NCBI GenBank assembly: GCA_947629675.1
Contig: CANREM010000006.1
Coordinates: 18,785 to 82,784, forward strand
DNA length: 64,000 nucleotides
DNA from: an uncultured Clostridia bacterium
GTDB taxonomy: Bacteria; Bacillota; Clostridia; Christensenellales; Borkfalkiaceae
Direction: 5' to 3'
Shown here: in pieces, positions 7,918 to 16,678 of the stretch
How positions within the stretch are numbered: the stretch's first letter is position 1
How the letters are laid out: the number at the start of each line of letters is the position of its first letter
The notes under the pieces: generated by a model
Seen by the model: the letters and a program-made list of their open reading frames with translations, nothing else
What the model was told of the DNA's origin: nothing
The model's database searches: none
Made by a program: the position numbers and the translations under genes

Positions 7918-8820
7918 ATGAAACAGGAAAAGAATATGCCGCAGAGTACGGAGGAAAAGGAAAAAGCGGGGGAGAAAAAGCAGGAAGAGAGACCCGCTTC
8001 GACGCATTACGAGCATTCCATGTCCGCAAGACGCACCGCAGTTGTTGTCGGCGCCTCCTCGGGGATCGGGCGGGAGACCGCCCTTCGGCTGCTCTCGAAG
8101 GGGTACCGCGTCTACAATGTCTCACGCACTCCCTTCAAGGGGGACCGCATCAAGAGCTTTTCCGCAGACGCCGCCCTCGAGGGGGAGATCGCGCGGGCTG
8201 TGAAGAGCGCGGGCGACGAGGCGGGGGCGATCGACCTCTTCGTCTATTCGGCGGGCTTTTCCATGGCCGCGCCCATCGAGTACGCGAAGAGCGGGGACTA
8301 TCGGTATCTTTTCGAGGTCAACTACTTCGGCGCGGTGGAGGCACTCCGCGCGGCGGCTCCTTTTTTGAAGAGGAGAGGGGGAAGGGCGATCCTCGTCGGC
8401 TCTTTAGGCGGCGATATGCCCATTCCCTACGATAGTTTCTATTCCTCCTCCAAGGCCGCCCTCTGCATGCTCGCACGCGAGGCGGATATGGAACTTCGCC
8501 CTCACGGCGTACGGGTGAGCGCGCTCCTTCCCGCGGGGACGGCAACGGACTTTACCTACAACCGGAAGGTGTATGGCGAAGAGGAGAGCCTTGGCTATTC
8601 TCCCTCGGTGAAGAAGGCCTCGGCCGCGCTCGCCAATATGGAGCAGGGCGGCATGAGCCCCTCGCTCGTCGCAGAGGCCGTCTTGAAGCTCTCCGCAAAG
8701 CGCAATCCGCCTCCCGTCTCCTCGGTCAACGGTAAGTATAACTTCCTCCGCTATGTGAATAAGATGCTCCCCGAGCGCGTCACCGACTGGTTCGTCCGCA
8801 AAAAATTCAACCAGAGATAA
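7918..8820 (+). CDS. Short-chain dehydrogenase/reductase
   Basis: A 300-aa SDR. The Rossmann glycine motif is VVGASSGIGRE, the acidic or basic cofactor loop is NVSRTPFKGD, the catalytic Ser lies in VGSLGG, and YSSSK supplies the catalytic Tyr and Lys. The C-terminal ~60 residues (SLVAEAVLKLSAKRNPPPVS onward) resemble members acting on lipids or sterol-like substrates, but the substrate is not known. The start is uncertain: ATG 7918 gives a 38-residue charged, low-complexity N-terminal tail; in-frame ATGs further in (for example before SARRTAVVVG) would give a more standard length. No clear Shine-Dalgarno precedes 7918. Confidence 0.85.
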   Translation: MKQEKNMPQSTEEKEKAGEKKQEERPASTHYEHSMSARRTAVVVGASSGIGRETALRLLSKGYRVYNVSRTPFKGDRIKSFSADAALEGEIARAVKSAGDEAGAIDLFVYSAGFSMAAPIEYAKSGDYRYLFEVNYFGAVEALRAAAPFLKRRGGRAILVGSLGGDMPIPYDSFYSSSKAALCMLAREADMELRPHGVRVSALLPAGTATDFTYNRKVYGEEESLGYSPSVKKASAALANMEQGGMSPSLVAEAVLKLSAKRNPPPVSSVNGKYNFLRYVNKMLPERVTDWFVRKKFNQR

Positions 8821-8827
8821 GGTACCG

Positions 8828-8941
8828 CGTCGTCCTGAGTGTCTCGCGTCGTCCTGAGTGTCTCGCGTCATCCTGAGTGTTTCGCGTCATCCTGAGTGTT
8901 TCGCGTCATCCTGAGTGTTTCGCGTCATCCTGAGTGTTTCG
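8828..8941 (+). repeat. Six tandem 19-bp repeats
   Basis: Six head-to-tail copies of the 19-mer CGTCATCCTGAGTGTTTCG (the first two read CGTCGTCCTGAGTGTCTCG), at exact 19-base spacing. A seventh, diverged copy merges into the dispersed GTCATCCTGAGCTTGTCGAA repeat. Copies 3-6 are identical, so the expansion is recent. Confidence 0.9.
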
Positions 8942-9122
8942 TGTCATCCTGAGCTTGTCGAAGGATCCCCCTATACGAAGTCCCCAAAAAAGCTTCCCCC
9001 ATCCATGGGGGGAAGCTGTCACGCTCTACGTGACTGATGAGGGTTGGTTCCCAAATGGTGGTATCATATGCCCCTCATCCGTCGCCGAAGGCGACACCTT
9101 CCCCCCCGAGGGGGGAAGGCTT
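8942..9122. repeat. Dispersed hairpin repeats (family B then two family C units)
   Basis: A family B piece (TCATCCTGAGCTTGTCGAAGG, continuing to CGAAGTCC) is followed by a family C hairpin: CTTCCCCCATCCATGGGGGGAAG, then the TCACGCTCTACGTGA stem and TGATGAGGGTTGG. A second inverted C-type unit follows (CGTCGCCGAAGGCGAC and CTTCCCCCCCGAGGGGGGAAG). No gene is supported in this 490-base gap; a short frame here consists only of repeat. Confidence 0.7.
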
Positions 9123-9216
9123 CTAAATATCCTCAGAATGACGCGAATCCCCTAACCACTAAACCCTAACCACTATTCCCTAACTCCCTTTTTCATTCTT
9201 CATTCATAAAAAATTT

Positions 9217-9255
9217 GCAGGTTGCTTGACGGTCAACCTGCTTTTATATTATAAT
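9217..9255 (+). promoter_or_regulatory. Promoter of the PurL-like gene, with an inverted repeat over the -35 box
   Basis: TTGACG (9226-9231), 18-base spacer, TATAAT (9250-9255). The inverted repeat GCAGGTTG (9217-9224) / CAACCTGC (9234-9241) brackets the -35 box and could be an operator or a small upstream terminator. The coding start at 9312 has a strong AGGAGG. Confidence 0.6.
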
Positions 9256-9311
9256 ATGGTTGAATTTTTTCATCCGACAGATTTGGGACGCTTGCACCCG
9301 AGGAGGAACCC

Positions 9312-12300
9312 ATGATACGCCGATTTTATGCAGAAAAAAAACCGCTGTGCGACCGTGAAGCCGAGACGCTCCTGAGGGAAATCGTCTCCGTCCTCAAGAT
9401 CTCCTCGGTGAGAAGCGTCCGCATCCTCTATCGCTACGACATCGAGGGCGATGACGCATTTCCCGCCGCGGAGCTGCTTTCGGACAGCACGACCCTCCTT
9501 CAGGTGCATGCCGACCTTTCCGGGGCGAGGGTGTTCGCCGCGCAGCCTTTGGATGGGGAAGGGGCGGCCGCACTCTCCCGCTTTCGCGATCTCGTCGGGA
9601 GCGGCAACGCCGAAGGCGTGCGCTTTGCCAAGCTCTTTGCGCTCTATGGAGAGATCTCGGAGGAGGAACTTTCCGCCGTCAAAAATTATGTCTTTTTGGG
9701 GAGGAACATGCGCGAGGCGAGCCTCTCTCTCTTAACTCCCCCCGAAAAAGAGGACCCCGTGTCCGCGTTTGGCACCGATCCGCTCGGTGGCTTCCGCGAT
9801 TTGGACGTGGGGGGCCTCGAAAAGCTCAAAAAAGAGCTGACCCTCGACATGGGGGCTACCGAACTTGTCTGTGTGCAGGAGTATTTCAAGTCGGAATACC
9901 GCGACCCGACGGAGACGGAACTGCGCTTTTTCGATGCGTTCTACCGATATGATTTCTTCGCGCGCTCCTCCCCGATCGCGGGGAGAAGAGAGGGCCTTCT
10001 CGGCCGCGCAGAGGCGTCATGCACGCTTGCCCAACGGACGCATGGCGACGAACGGCCCTTGTCCCTTCAGACGCTTGCAGACCTTCCCGGGCGTCTCGCA
10101 GAGGGGCGCGCCGCGAAGAGGACGGACGGCGGAGAGGAGGGAAAATACCACTTCCTTTCTCAAACGCAGCCGCTCTTTTCCTCCCCCTTCGGTGCAGTGA
10201 AAGTGTTTGCCGCGGGCGAAACGGGGGAGGACATCTCCCTGAAAAAAGCGCGCGAACTGCTTGCCGAGCGGGAGGGCAAACGCCTCTTCGAAGCCGGGAT
10301 CGCGATGGGCGAAGTCGCCGTTTTTTGCGGCGGGAAACACGACAGAAATTTCGACCTCTACCTCTCAAACGAAGTGGAGGAGAGTGCGGCCGCGGCCGTT
10401 CCGGGCGATAAGATCGTGCTGTTTGGCGAGGATGACTTGGGGGCAACGCTCGGCCGTCTTTTGCGGGAGGAGCGGGACGCGGGCGTCATCAAGGGCGCAT
10501 CCCGCCTTTGGAAGGGCGTCGCCGTCACCGCCTCCGAGCTTGCCGACGGCGTCGATTTAGACGTGGACGCCGTCCTTACATTCTATAAAAAAGACGCCGC
10601 CATATCTCTCTTTGCAGCGCAAACGGGGGCGGCAGTTCTTACAAGTTCGCGGGAGGCGGAGGCCCTTCTCGGTCGCGCCTTGAAGGCGGGGATCCCTGCC
10701 GCCGTCGTCGCTACCGTCACCGAGATCCCCCGTATCGCCTTGCGCATTTCGGGAAAGATCGCCGCGAGCATCTCGCACGCCTTTCTCCAAAGCGGCGGTG
10801 CGGGGAGGAGCCTTGTCATCCATGCGGAGGAGCCGACCTTGCCCGAAAGGACACTTCCCACCGATTTTGCGGCGGGGATGCGCGCACTTGCGGGGGAGAA
10901 GCGTTTCCGCTTGCAGAGGTCTCTTTCCGCAAAATACGACTTTTCCGTCGGCGGACATGCTCTGCTTTCCCCCTTCGGCGGAAAGACGAGCGCAACGCCG
11001 TTGCAGGCCTCCGTATTCCGCACGGGCGGCGGCGAGGCACTCTATCTCGCCCAAAGTGGGGGATTCAGGGAGGGAATCCCCTTCCATGCGGCCTATTTTG
11101 CCGCAGTCGAGAGCGTCACAAAGCTCATCGCGGCGGGCGCGGATCTCGAAGATATCCGCCTCTATACAAGGGCATATCTTTCGCGCGACAACGCACTTCC
11201 GGAGGCGATGTATGCCGCCGCACTCGGCGCGTGCAAGGCGGCGATCGACCTCGGCATTTTTTCGGAAAGCCATATGCAGCCCCTCTTTGAAGAGGGGGAA
11301 GGCTCGGCGTTTCTCTCCGTTGCGGCCGCAGAGGGGGCGGAGAAGGACGTCTCCTCGCCCGAATTCAAGGGAGCCTCCCACAGGGTCGTCCTGCTTGCGC
11401 CGGCCTGCGACGGGGATGGACTGCCCGTCCCGCATTCTCTCATCAAAAATTGCAAGATCGTCACCGCGCTCATGCGGGCGGACAAGGTCCTCGCGGCCTA
11501 CGCGCTCGGCAGCGGCGGCGTCGCGGAGGGAGTGCTGAAATGTTGCCTCGGCAATGAGATCGGCTTCCGCTTTTCGGACATGGTATCTATGGAGAGCGTC
11601 TTTTCTCCCAAATACGGCGCGTTTATCCTCGAACTCAACGACGAGACGGAGGTGGGGGAGGAGATCGGCCGGACCACCCTTGCGGAGACGGTCGCACGCG
11701 GGCTGGACCTCGTGCCGCTCGTCGTCTTAAAGGAACTTTCCGATGATGGCACATCGTCCGCGGAGGCCGACCGTAAGGTCGTCGAAGGGGAGACGGAGAA
11801 CGTCACAAATTTCAAGAAGAATCACTATAGTTCCACGGTTTGCATCCAAAAGCCGCACGTCCTTCTGCCCGTCTTTCGGGGGATGAACGGCGCGGAGGAC
11901 ACCGCGCGGGCGTTTGAAAAGGCGGGGGCCGAAGTGGAACGCTTCCCCCTCACGGCGCACGGAATCGAAGAGACAAAGAGGGCGCGCTCCCTGCTTGGTG
12001 CCCGCATCCGCGAGAGCAATATTTTATACTTCGCAGACGGGATCGAGGGGGACCATGTCTGCGGTCTGAGCAAATTTATCGCAAAATTCATGCAGGACGA
12101 GGAGGTGTTTTCGGCGATTTCGGAGCTTCTTTCCGGCCGAGAGGGCCTTGTCGGCGGCGAAGGCGTCGGGATGGGCGTCCTCCTTCGCCTCGGCCTCCTG
12201 CCGGGCGGGGCCCCCGCTACTCCCGAAGAGGACGCACCCAAGTTCGTCTCCGGCGAGAGCTTTTGCCGCATCGCGAGCGTGCGCGTCTCCTCCGCCGATT

Positions 12301-12632
12301 CCCCGTGGCTTGCGGGGGTGAATGCGGGCGATGTGTTCCGCATCCCCGTCTGTGGCGCGGGCAGGCTCGTCTGCCCTTCGAACGTCGCGAAAAAACTTTC
12401 GGAGAACGGGCAAGTCATGACGCAGTTCGTCGATCGGGAGGGCAATGCCGCCCAAATCTTTGAGGGCAGAGCTGCCAACCCTCTTGCCATCGAGGGGCTT
12501 CTCTCCCCCGACGGGAAGGTTTTCGGACGTCTCGGCCGCTCCTCCGTCTCCTTCGGCGGGCTGTACCGCAACGCACAGGGGGCATTCAACATGAAACTCT
12601 TCGACAGCGCGGTCAGATATTTCCGAAGATGA
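9312..12632 (+). CDS. PurL-like (FGAM synthase family) pseudoenzyme
   Basis: A 1106-aa protein collinear along its whole length with the large single-chain phosphoribosylformylglycinamidine synthase of clostridia (usually about 1230 aa). Recognisable family blocks are RILYRYDIEG (residue 41 region), YFKSEYRDPTETELRFFDA (about 195), LLSPFGGKTSATPLQ (about 553), AVESVTKLIAAGADL (about 597), VLLPVFRGMN (about 853), DSPWLAGVNAGD (about 995) and NPLAIEGLLSPDGKVFG near the end. The catalytic signatures are all gone. DTYWSDHCRH is replaced by DAFYRYDFFARSS. GGKDSMSG is missing. In the glutaminase domain PGGFS is replaced by ADGIEG, the nucleophile motif GICNGFQ by GEGVGMG (about 949), and SHGEG by VCGAG (about 1013). 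The frame is intact and has a strong promoter and AGGAGG, so it is probably expressed but not an FGAM synthase. Confidence 0.85.
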   Translation: MIRRFYAEKKPLCDREAETLLREIVSVLKISSVRSVRILYRYDIEGDDAFPAAELLSDSTTLLQVHADLSGARVFAAQPLDGEGAAALSRFRDLVGSGNAEGVRFAKLFALYGEISEEELSAVKNYVFLGRNMREASLSLLTPPEKEDPVSAFGTDPLGGFRDLDVGGLEKLKKELTLDMGATELVCVQEYFKSEYRDPTETELRFFDAFYRYDFFARSSPIAGRREGLLGRAEASCTLAQRTHGDERPLSLQTLADLPGRLAEGRAAKRTDGGEEGKYHFLSQTQPLFSSPFGAVKVFAAGETGEDISLKKARELLAEREGKRLFEAGIAMGEVAVFCGGKHDRNFDLYLSNEVEESAAAAVPGDKIVLFGEDDLGATLGRLLREERDAGVIKGASRLWKGVAVTASELADGVDLDVDAVLTFYKKDAAISLFAAQTGAAVLTSSREAEALLGRALKAGIPAAVVATVTEIPRIALRISGKIAASISHAFLQSGGAGRSLVIHAEEPTLPERTLPTDFAAGMRALAGEKRFRLQRSLSAKYDFSVGGHALLSPFGGKTSATPLQASVFRTGGGEALYLAQSGGFREGIPFHAAYFAAVESVTKLIAAGADLEDIRLYTRAYLSRDNALPEAMYAAALGACKAAIDLGIFSESHMQPLFEEGEGSAFLSVAAAEGAEKDVSSPEFKGASHRVVLLAPACDGDGLPVPHSLIKNCKIVTALMRADKVLAAYALGSGGVAEGVLKCCLGNEIGFRFSDMVSMESVFSPKYGAFILELNDETEVGEEIGRTTLAETVARGLDLVPLVVLKELSDDGTSSAEADRKVVEGETENVTNFKKNHYSSTVCIQKPHVLLPVFRGMNGAEDTARAFEKAGAEVERFPLTAHGIEETKRARSLLGARIRESNILYFADGIEGDHVCGLSKFIAKFMQDEEVFSAISELLSGREGLVGGEGVGMGVLLRLGLLPGGAPATPEEDAPKFVSGESFCRIASVRVSSADSPWLAGVNAGDVFRIPVCGAGRLVCPSNVAKKLSENGQVMTQFVDREGNAAQIFEGRAANPLAIEGLLSPDGKVFGRLGRSSVSFGGLYRNAQGAFNMKLFDSAVRYFRR

Positions 12633-12671
12633 GATTTTGAGATCTTTCACGTTGGGAAATTCAGGCCAAGA

Positions 12672-12697
12672 AAAATCCACCCGTTCGGGTGGATTTT
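12672..12697. terminator. Bidirectional terminator
   Basis: AAAATCCACCC / GGGTGGATTTT with loop GTTC. It serves the convergent PurL-like gene and XRE regulator; the regulator's stop codon lies in the hairpin. Confidence 0.85.
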
Positions 12698-12902
12698 AAT
12701 CTTTAGTACGGCCGAGAAGATAATCGGTACTCGTGTTCAAAAGATCGGCAATGGCGATGAGAGTATCGAAGGAGCATTCCCTGTCGCCCGTTTCCCAATA
12801 GGAGACGAGACGGGGCGTTACATTGAGTTTTTCGGCTACCTGTTTCCTCGTAAGTCCCATTTCGGTGCGTAGTTCGCGGAGACGACGGTTAAAATCACTC
12901 AT
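12696..12902 (-). CDS. XRE-family transcriptional regulator
   Basis: A 68-aa single-domain Cro/C1-type helix-turn-helix protein: LRTEMGLTRKQVAEKLNVTP, then RLVSYWETGDRECS, and the typical end LLNTSTDYLLGRTKD. It is divergent from the lipoprotein gene at 13018, and three copies of a palindrome lie in the 115-base gap. It therefore probably represses both that gene and itself. The ATG at 12902 has no Shine-Dalgarno; a TAAAAT sequence six bases upstream suggests a leaderless transcript. Confidence 0.9.
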   Translation of the reverse strand: MSDFNRRLRELRTEMGLTRKQVAEKLNVTPRLVSYWETGDRECSFDTLIAIADLLNTSTDYLLGRTKD

Positions 12903-12909
12903 AAAAATA

Positions 12910-12990
12910 TTTTAGAACAAAATGTTCTAAAATACTTGACAAGGAACAGAATGTTCCTATATCATATTGAAAGACAGAACGAAATGTTCT
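12910..12990. promoter_or_regulatory. Triple palindromic operator with lipoprotein promoter
   Basis: Three copies of the 15-bp palindrome RGAACR-N3-TGTTCY: AGAACAAAATGTTCT (12914-12928), GGAACAGAATGTTCC (12943-12957) and AGAACGAAATGTTCT (12976-12990). Site 1 extends to a perfect 10-bp arm palindrome (12910-12932) and overlaps the candidate -10 region of the XRE gene. Site 2 fills the spacer between TTGACA (12936-12941) and TATCAT (12960-12965) of the rightward promoter. Site 3 sits just past the start point. Centre spacings are 29 and 33 bases. The layout is that of a repressor shutting off both directions. Confidence 0.85.
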
Positions 12991-13017
12991 GAAATAAACC
13001 CAAAGGAGAAATTTCGG

Positions 13018-13848
13018 ATGAAAAAAATTTTTGCGGCTGCCCTGGCGGCAGTGATGTGCCTCTCGCTCTGTGCCTGCGGGACGCCTAGCGGGAATGGAGG
13101 AAATGGCGGGAATGGAGAAAGTGGCGGGAACGGCGGCACCGGCGGAACGCAGGGACAGGAAGTCGTTCTTACGGAAAGCACGGACTTTCAGGCACTCGTT
13201 TCGGACAAGGTGACGGATAAGGTATGGGACGCGGCCTTTACGAATGATGCGTTTGCAGGCTGCACTTCTTACCTCAAATGCGAACGGGAAGAGGTCAAGA
13301 CCAAATTTGGCTATCAAAAGGCGGATTCAAGCTATGATGCTCGCTATGATACGCAACTTCTCCTTGAGGGGAATTGGGAGAGGATACAGGAAATGATCGT
13401 ACACGTTGCGGGAACGAATGCCACGGAATACTCGAATGTTCCCGACTCCGAAACGGGGGAACTAACAGATACCTACGAATATATTACGTCTAATATCGGC
13501 GGCGAAGACAAAGATAGCAAGGTGCTGCGTGAATGGGCATACACCTTCCGCAACCTGATCGCCTATGATTTTTCGGGACAGTTCGAAAAATTCAGCTACG
13601 ACGAGACGCTACACGCCTATACCTATGAGGGGGAGAGCCTTGTCGTACCCTATACGCCCATGGAAGCGATGGGAGAAGAAGGGTATATTCTCACTTCTGC
13701 GATCGTCAAGATCGTCGGTGGAAAACTCGCCTATGCCAAGGTGGAGGTCAGCGGGAATCAGGAGGATCCGGAGGAATACTTCTATTTCGACTACGGAAAG
13801 GCCAAGGTCACGATCCCCGAGGAGGCGATCCCCATGCCCGAGGAATAA
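13018..13848 (+). CDS. Small secreted lipoprotein of unknown function, XRE-controlled
   Basis: A 276-aa protein with a classic lipoprotein signal peptide (lipobox LCAC, Cys about 20) and a Gly/Asn-rich tether (about 23-45). The unknown domain is mostly charged beta-rich sequence with no recognised motif. AAAGGAG precedes the ATG by 11 bases. It is the only apparent target of the triple operator upstream, so it may be a surface factor induced when the adjacent XRE repressor is relieved. I do not recognise the family. Confidence 0.7.
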   Translation: MKKIFAAALAAVMCLSLCACGTPSGNGGNGGNGESGGNGGTGGTQGQEVVLTESTDFQALVSDKVTDKVWDAAFTNDAFAGCTSYLKCEREEVKTKFGYQKADSSYDARYDTQLLLEGNWERIQEMIVHVAGTNATEYSNVPDSETGELTDTYEYITSNIGGEDKDSKVLREWAYTFRNLIAYDFSGQFEKFSYDETLHAYTYEGESLVVPYTPMEAMGEEGYILTSAIVKIVGGKLAYAKVEVSGNQEDPEEYFYFDYGKAKVTIPEEAIPMPEE

Positions 13849-13881
13849 TCTTTCAAAGGCACATTTTCTCCCCTCATTCCC

Positions 13882-13911
13882 TTGACGGAAGGGGGGAGTT
13901 TTTGTTATAAT
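13882..13911 (+). promoter_or_regulatory. Promoter of fhs (leaderless type)
   Basis: TTGACG (13882-13887), 18-base spacer, TATAAT (13906-13911). Only 7 bases, mostly T, separate the -10 box from the ATG at 13919, so transcription should begin at or next to the start codon. Confidence 0.8.
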
Positions 13912-13918
13912 TTTTTTC

Positions 13919-15583
13919 ATGAATACCGACATCGAGATCGCTCGGGAAGCGAATATCCGGCCCATTGAAAGCATTGCCGAAAAACTCGGCCTTAGAAAAG
14001 AGGACATCGAATTTTACGGCAGATATAAGGCAAAGATCCAACCTGCCGCCCTTGAAGGGAAAAAGGCGAAGGGCAAGCTCATCCTCGTCACCGCCATCAC
14101 CCCCACCCCCGCGGGGGAGGGAAAGACAACGACGACGGTCGGCCTTGCGGACGCCCTTTCCCGCCTCGGCAAGAGTACGGTCGTCGCGCTCCGCGAACCC
14201 TCCCTCGGACCTGTGTTCGGCGTCAAGGGGGGCGCGGCGGGAGGCGGCTATGCGCAGATCATCCCCATGGAGGACATCAATCTGCACTTTACGGGGGACA
14301 TCCACGCCGTCGGCGCGGCCAACAACCTCCTCGCCGCCATGCTCGACAACCATATCTTTCAGGGGAATGAACTCGGCATCGACCCCGAGAGGATCGTCTG
14401 GAAGCGGTGCGTGGACATGAACGACCGCCAGCTCCGCTATGTGGAGGACGGTCTCGGCGGGCAAAAATCGGGAGTGCCGAGAAGGGACGGATTCGATATC
14501 ACCGTCGCCTCCGAGGTCATGGCCATCCTGTGCCTTGCGACCTCGCTCAAAGATCTCAAAGAGCGGCTCTCCCGCATCGTCGTCGCCTACAACAGGGAGG
14601 GGAAGCCTGTCACGGCGGGGGATCTCAAGGCGGCGGGAGCGATGGCCGTCCTTCTGAAGGACGCCATAAAGCCCAACCTCGTGCAGACCTTGGAGGGCAC
14701 GCCCGCCCTCGTTCACGGCGGCCCCTTTGCAAACATCGCCCACGGATGCAACTCCGTCGCGGCAACGGCGGCGGCATTGAAGCTCGGCGACTATGTGGTC
14801 ACCGAGGCGGGCTTCGGCGCGGATCTCGGCGCGGAGAAATTTTTCGACATCAAGTGCCGCATGGCGGGACTTGTCCCCTCCGCGGCCGTCGTCGTTGCCA
14901 CCGTTCGCGCCCTCAAGATGCACGGCGGGATGACAAAGAGCGAACTCGCCAAAGAGGACCTTCCCGCACTCGAGAGGGGGCTTTGCAACCTTCTGCGCCA
15001 CGTCTCGAATATCAAAAATGTCTATGGCCTTCCCGCCGTCGTCGCGGTCAACCGCTTCCCCACGGACACGGATGCGGAGATCGCCCTCGTCATCGAAAAG
15101 TGCAAGACGCTCGGCGTAAATGCCGTGCTTTCCACCGTCTGGGCGGAGGGCGGCAAGGGGGGCGAGACGCTCGCAAAGGAGGTCATCCGTCTCACGGAGG
15201 AGAGGGGAGATTTCCGCTTCGCCTACGACACGGAACTTTCCATCAAGGAGAAGATAAACGCCGTCGTCACCAAAGTTTACGGCGGCAAGGGGGCACTCTT
15301 TACCCCCGGGGCGGAGGAGGAGATCGCCGCGCTGGAAAAGCTCGGCTTCGGAAAGACCCCCGTCTGCATCGCCAAGACACAATATTCCTTTTCCGACGAT
15401 CCGCAAAAGTTGGGCGCGCCCGAAGATTTCTTCGTCACGGTGAGGAGCTGTAAAATTTCGGCGGGAGCGGGGTTCGTCGTTGCCCTGACGGGCAGCATCA
15501 TGACGATGCCGGGGCTTCCCAAGCAGCCCGCCGCGGAGCGCATCGACCTCGACGAAGAGGGCAACATCGTGGGGCTGTTCTGA
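13919..15583 (+). CDS. fhs: Formate--tetrahydrofolate ligase
   Basis: A 554-aa enzyme, normal length. It makes 10-formyl-THF from formate, THF and ATP in the cytoplasm, feeding purine synthesis and one-carbon or acetogenic metabolism. The ATP loop is [16 protein letters not shown] (about residues 61-76). Other family blocks are [68 protein letters not shown] and [13 protein letters not shown]. The ATG at 13919 has no Shine-Dalgarno and is preceded by a strong promoter, implying leaderless translation. Its stop overlaps the mutY start (TGATG). Confidence 0.97.
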   Translation: MNTDIEIAREANIRPIESIAEKLGLRKEDIEFYGRYKAKIQPAALEGKKAKGKLILVTAITPTPAGEGKTTTTVGLADALSRLGKSTVVALREPSLGPVFGVKGGAAGGGYAQIIPMEDINLHFTGDIHAVGAANNLLAAMLDNHIFQGNELGIDPERIVWKRCVDMNDRQLRYVEDGLGGQKSGVPRRDGFDITVASEVMAILCLATSLKDLKERLSRIVVAYNREGKPVTAGDLKAAGAMAVLLKDAIKPNLVQTLEGTPALVHGGPFANIAHGCNSVAATAAALKLGDYVVTEAGFGADLGAEKFFDIKCRMAGLVPSAAVVVATVRALKMHGGMTKSELAKEDLPALERGLCNLLRHVSNIKNVYGLPAVVAVNRFPTDTDAEIALVIEKCKTLGVNAVLSTVWAEGGKGGETLAKEVIRLTEERGDFRFAYDTELSIKEKINAVVTKVYGGKGALFTPGAEEEIAALEKLGFGKTPVCIAKTQYSFSDDPQKLGAPEDFFVTVRSCKISAGAGFVVALTGSIMTMPGLPKQPAAERIDLDEEGNIVGLF

Positions 15584-16572
15584 TGGAAGAGGAGATCCTT
15601 TCGGGGGCGGTCGGGCCGCTTCTTTGCTGGTATCGGGAACACAGGCGCGACCTTCCGTGGCGCAAAGAGCGTACATTCTACAGCGTGCTTTTGTCTGAAC
15701 TCATGCTCCAGCAGACGCGCGTGGAGGCCGTGAAGGAGCGGTACACGCGCTTTTTGGAGAGGTTCCCGACGGTGGAGTCGCTTGCCGCCGCTTCCGAGGA
15801 CGAAGTGCTGAAAAATTGGGAGGGACTGGGCTACTACAGCCGTGCCCGCAACTTACATAAGGCCGCAAAGATCATCGCCGAGAGGGGGGAACCACGGACA
15901 TGGGTGGGGGTAAGAGCGTTGCCGGGTGTGGGCGACTACACCGCGGGCGCGATCTCTTCCATCGCCTTGGGGCTTAAAGAGCCGGCCGTGGACGGGAATG
16001 TCCTCCGCATTTTGACCCGCCTGCTTGCGGACGGGCGAAATATCGATGAAAGTACCGCAAAAAAGCATTTTTCCGACCTGCTTCGGAAGGTCTATCCGCC
16101 CGAGACCGCCGATTTTACAGAGGCTCTCATGGAGCTTGGCGCGATCGTCTGTGTGCCCAACGGACCGCCGATGTGCGGGGCATGTCCGTGGGAGAGCTGT
16201 TGCAAAGCACATCTTGCGGGGAGAGAAGGGGAGTTTCCCGTCCGCGAAAAGAAGAAGCCGAGAAGAAGAGAGACGCTCGACGTCTTTATTTTCCGCGCGG
16301 GGGACCGCTACGCACTGCGCAAACGCGGCGCGGGCCTTCTCAACGGACTTTGGGAGTTTCCCAATTCCCCCGCGGGAGGAGAGATCCCCTGCGGGAAGGT
16401 CCTCGAAAAAAAATGTGCAAAGCACATCTTCACCCACGTCGAATGGCAGATGACGGGGTATCTCATCGAGGCGGAGGAGGACCCGCAATACATTTGGGCG
16501 ACCGCCTCCGAGATCCGGGAGCGTTTTGCCATCCCATCCGCCTTCAAGGCCTTCATGGAATGGATCAAGTGA
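15583..16572 (+). CDS. mutY: A/G-specific adenine glycosylase MutY
   Basis: A 329-aa base-excision repair enzyme that removes adenine mispaired with 8-oxoguanine. The helix-hairpin-helix is LPGVGDYTAGAI (about 111-122) and the catalytic Asp is in AVDGNVLRIL (about 137); the LSELMLQQTR motif supplies the N-terminal catalytic Glu. The [4Fe-4S] ligands are at about 187-203 (C-VPNGPPM-CGAC-PWESC), with seven instead of the usual six residues between the first two cysteines. The C-terminal NUDIX-like 8-oxoG recognition domain is present (LLNGLWEFPNSP). It is translationally coupled to fhs by a one-base overlap. Confidence 0.93.
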   Translation: MEEEILSGAVGPLLCWYREHRRDLPWRKERTFYSVLLSELMLQQTRVEAVKERYTRFLERFPTVESLAAASEDEVLKNWEGLGYYSRARNLHKAAKIIAERGEPRTWVGVRALPGVGDYTAGAISSIALGLKEPAVDGNVLRILTRLLADGRNIDESTAKKHFSDLLRKVYPPETADFTEALMELGAIVCVPNGPPMCGACPWESCCKAHLAGREGEFPVREKKKPRRRETLDVFIFRAGDRYALRKRGAGLLNGLWEFPNSPAGGEIPCGKVLEKKCAKHIFTHVEWQMTGYLIEAEEDPQYIWATASEIRERFAIPSAFKAFMEWIK

Positions 16573-16576
16573 TTTG

Positions 16577-16607
16577 ATAAAAAGTGTCACCGCGGCGGCA
16601 CTTTTTC
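16577..16607 (+). terminator. Terminator after mutY
   Basis: AAAAAGTG ... CACTTTTT arms with a GC-rich inner stem (TCACCGCGGCGG). Confidence 0.7.
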
Positions 16608-16640
16608 ATTTTCCCGATCAAAATTCCCGCAAAGACCATG

Positions 16641-16669
16641 TTGACAAGGCGGCGGGGCTCTGTTATAAT
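16641..16669 (+). promoter_or_regulatory. Promoter of tmk-rimM-trmD (leaderless type)
   Basis: Perfect TTGACA (16641-16646), 17-base spacer, perfect TATAAT (16664-16669). The ATG at 16679 follows after 9 bases (TAAAAAGC-type sequence) with no Shine-Dalgarno. Confidence 0.85.
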
Positions 16670-16678
16670 AAAAAAGCT

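Noticed and set aside
8828..8941. CRISPR array
   Set aside because: The 19-bp units are contiguous with no spacers, and no cas genes are present.
8934..9155. 73-aa frame in the 8.8-9.3 kb gap
   Set aside because: Composed entirely of dispersed hairpin repeats.
13874..15676. 600-aa minus-strand frame opposite fhs
   Set aside because: GC-rich antisense shadow; Arg/Gly/Asp-biased and without motifs, while fhs is unambiguous.
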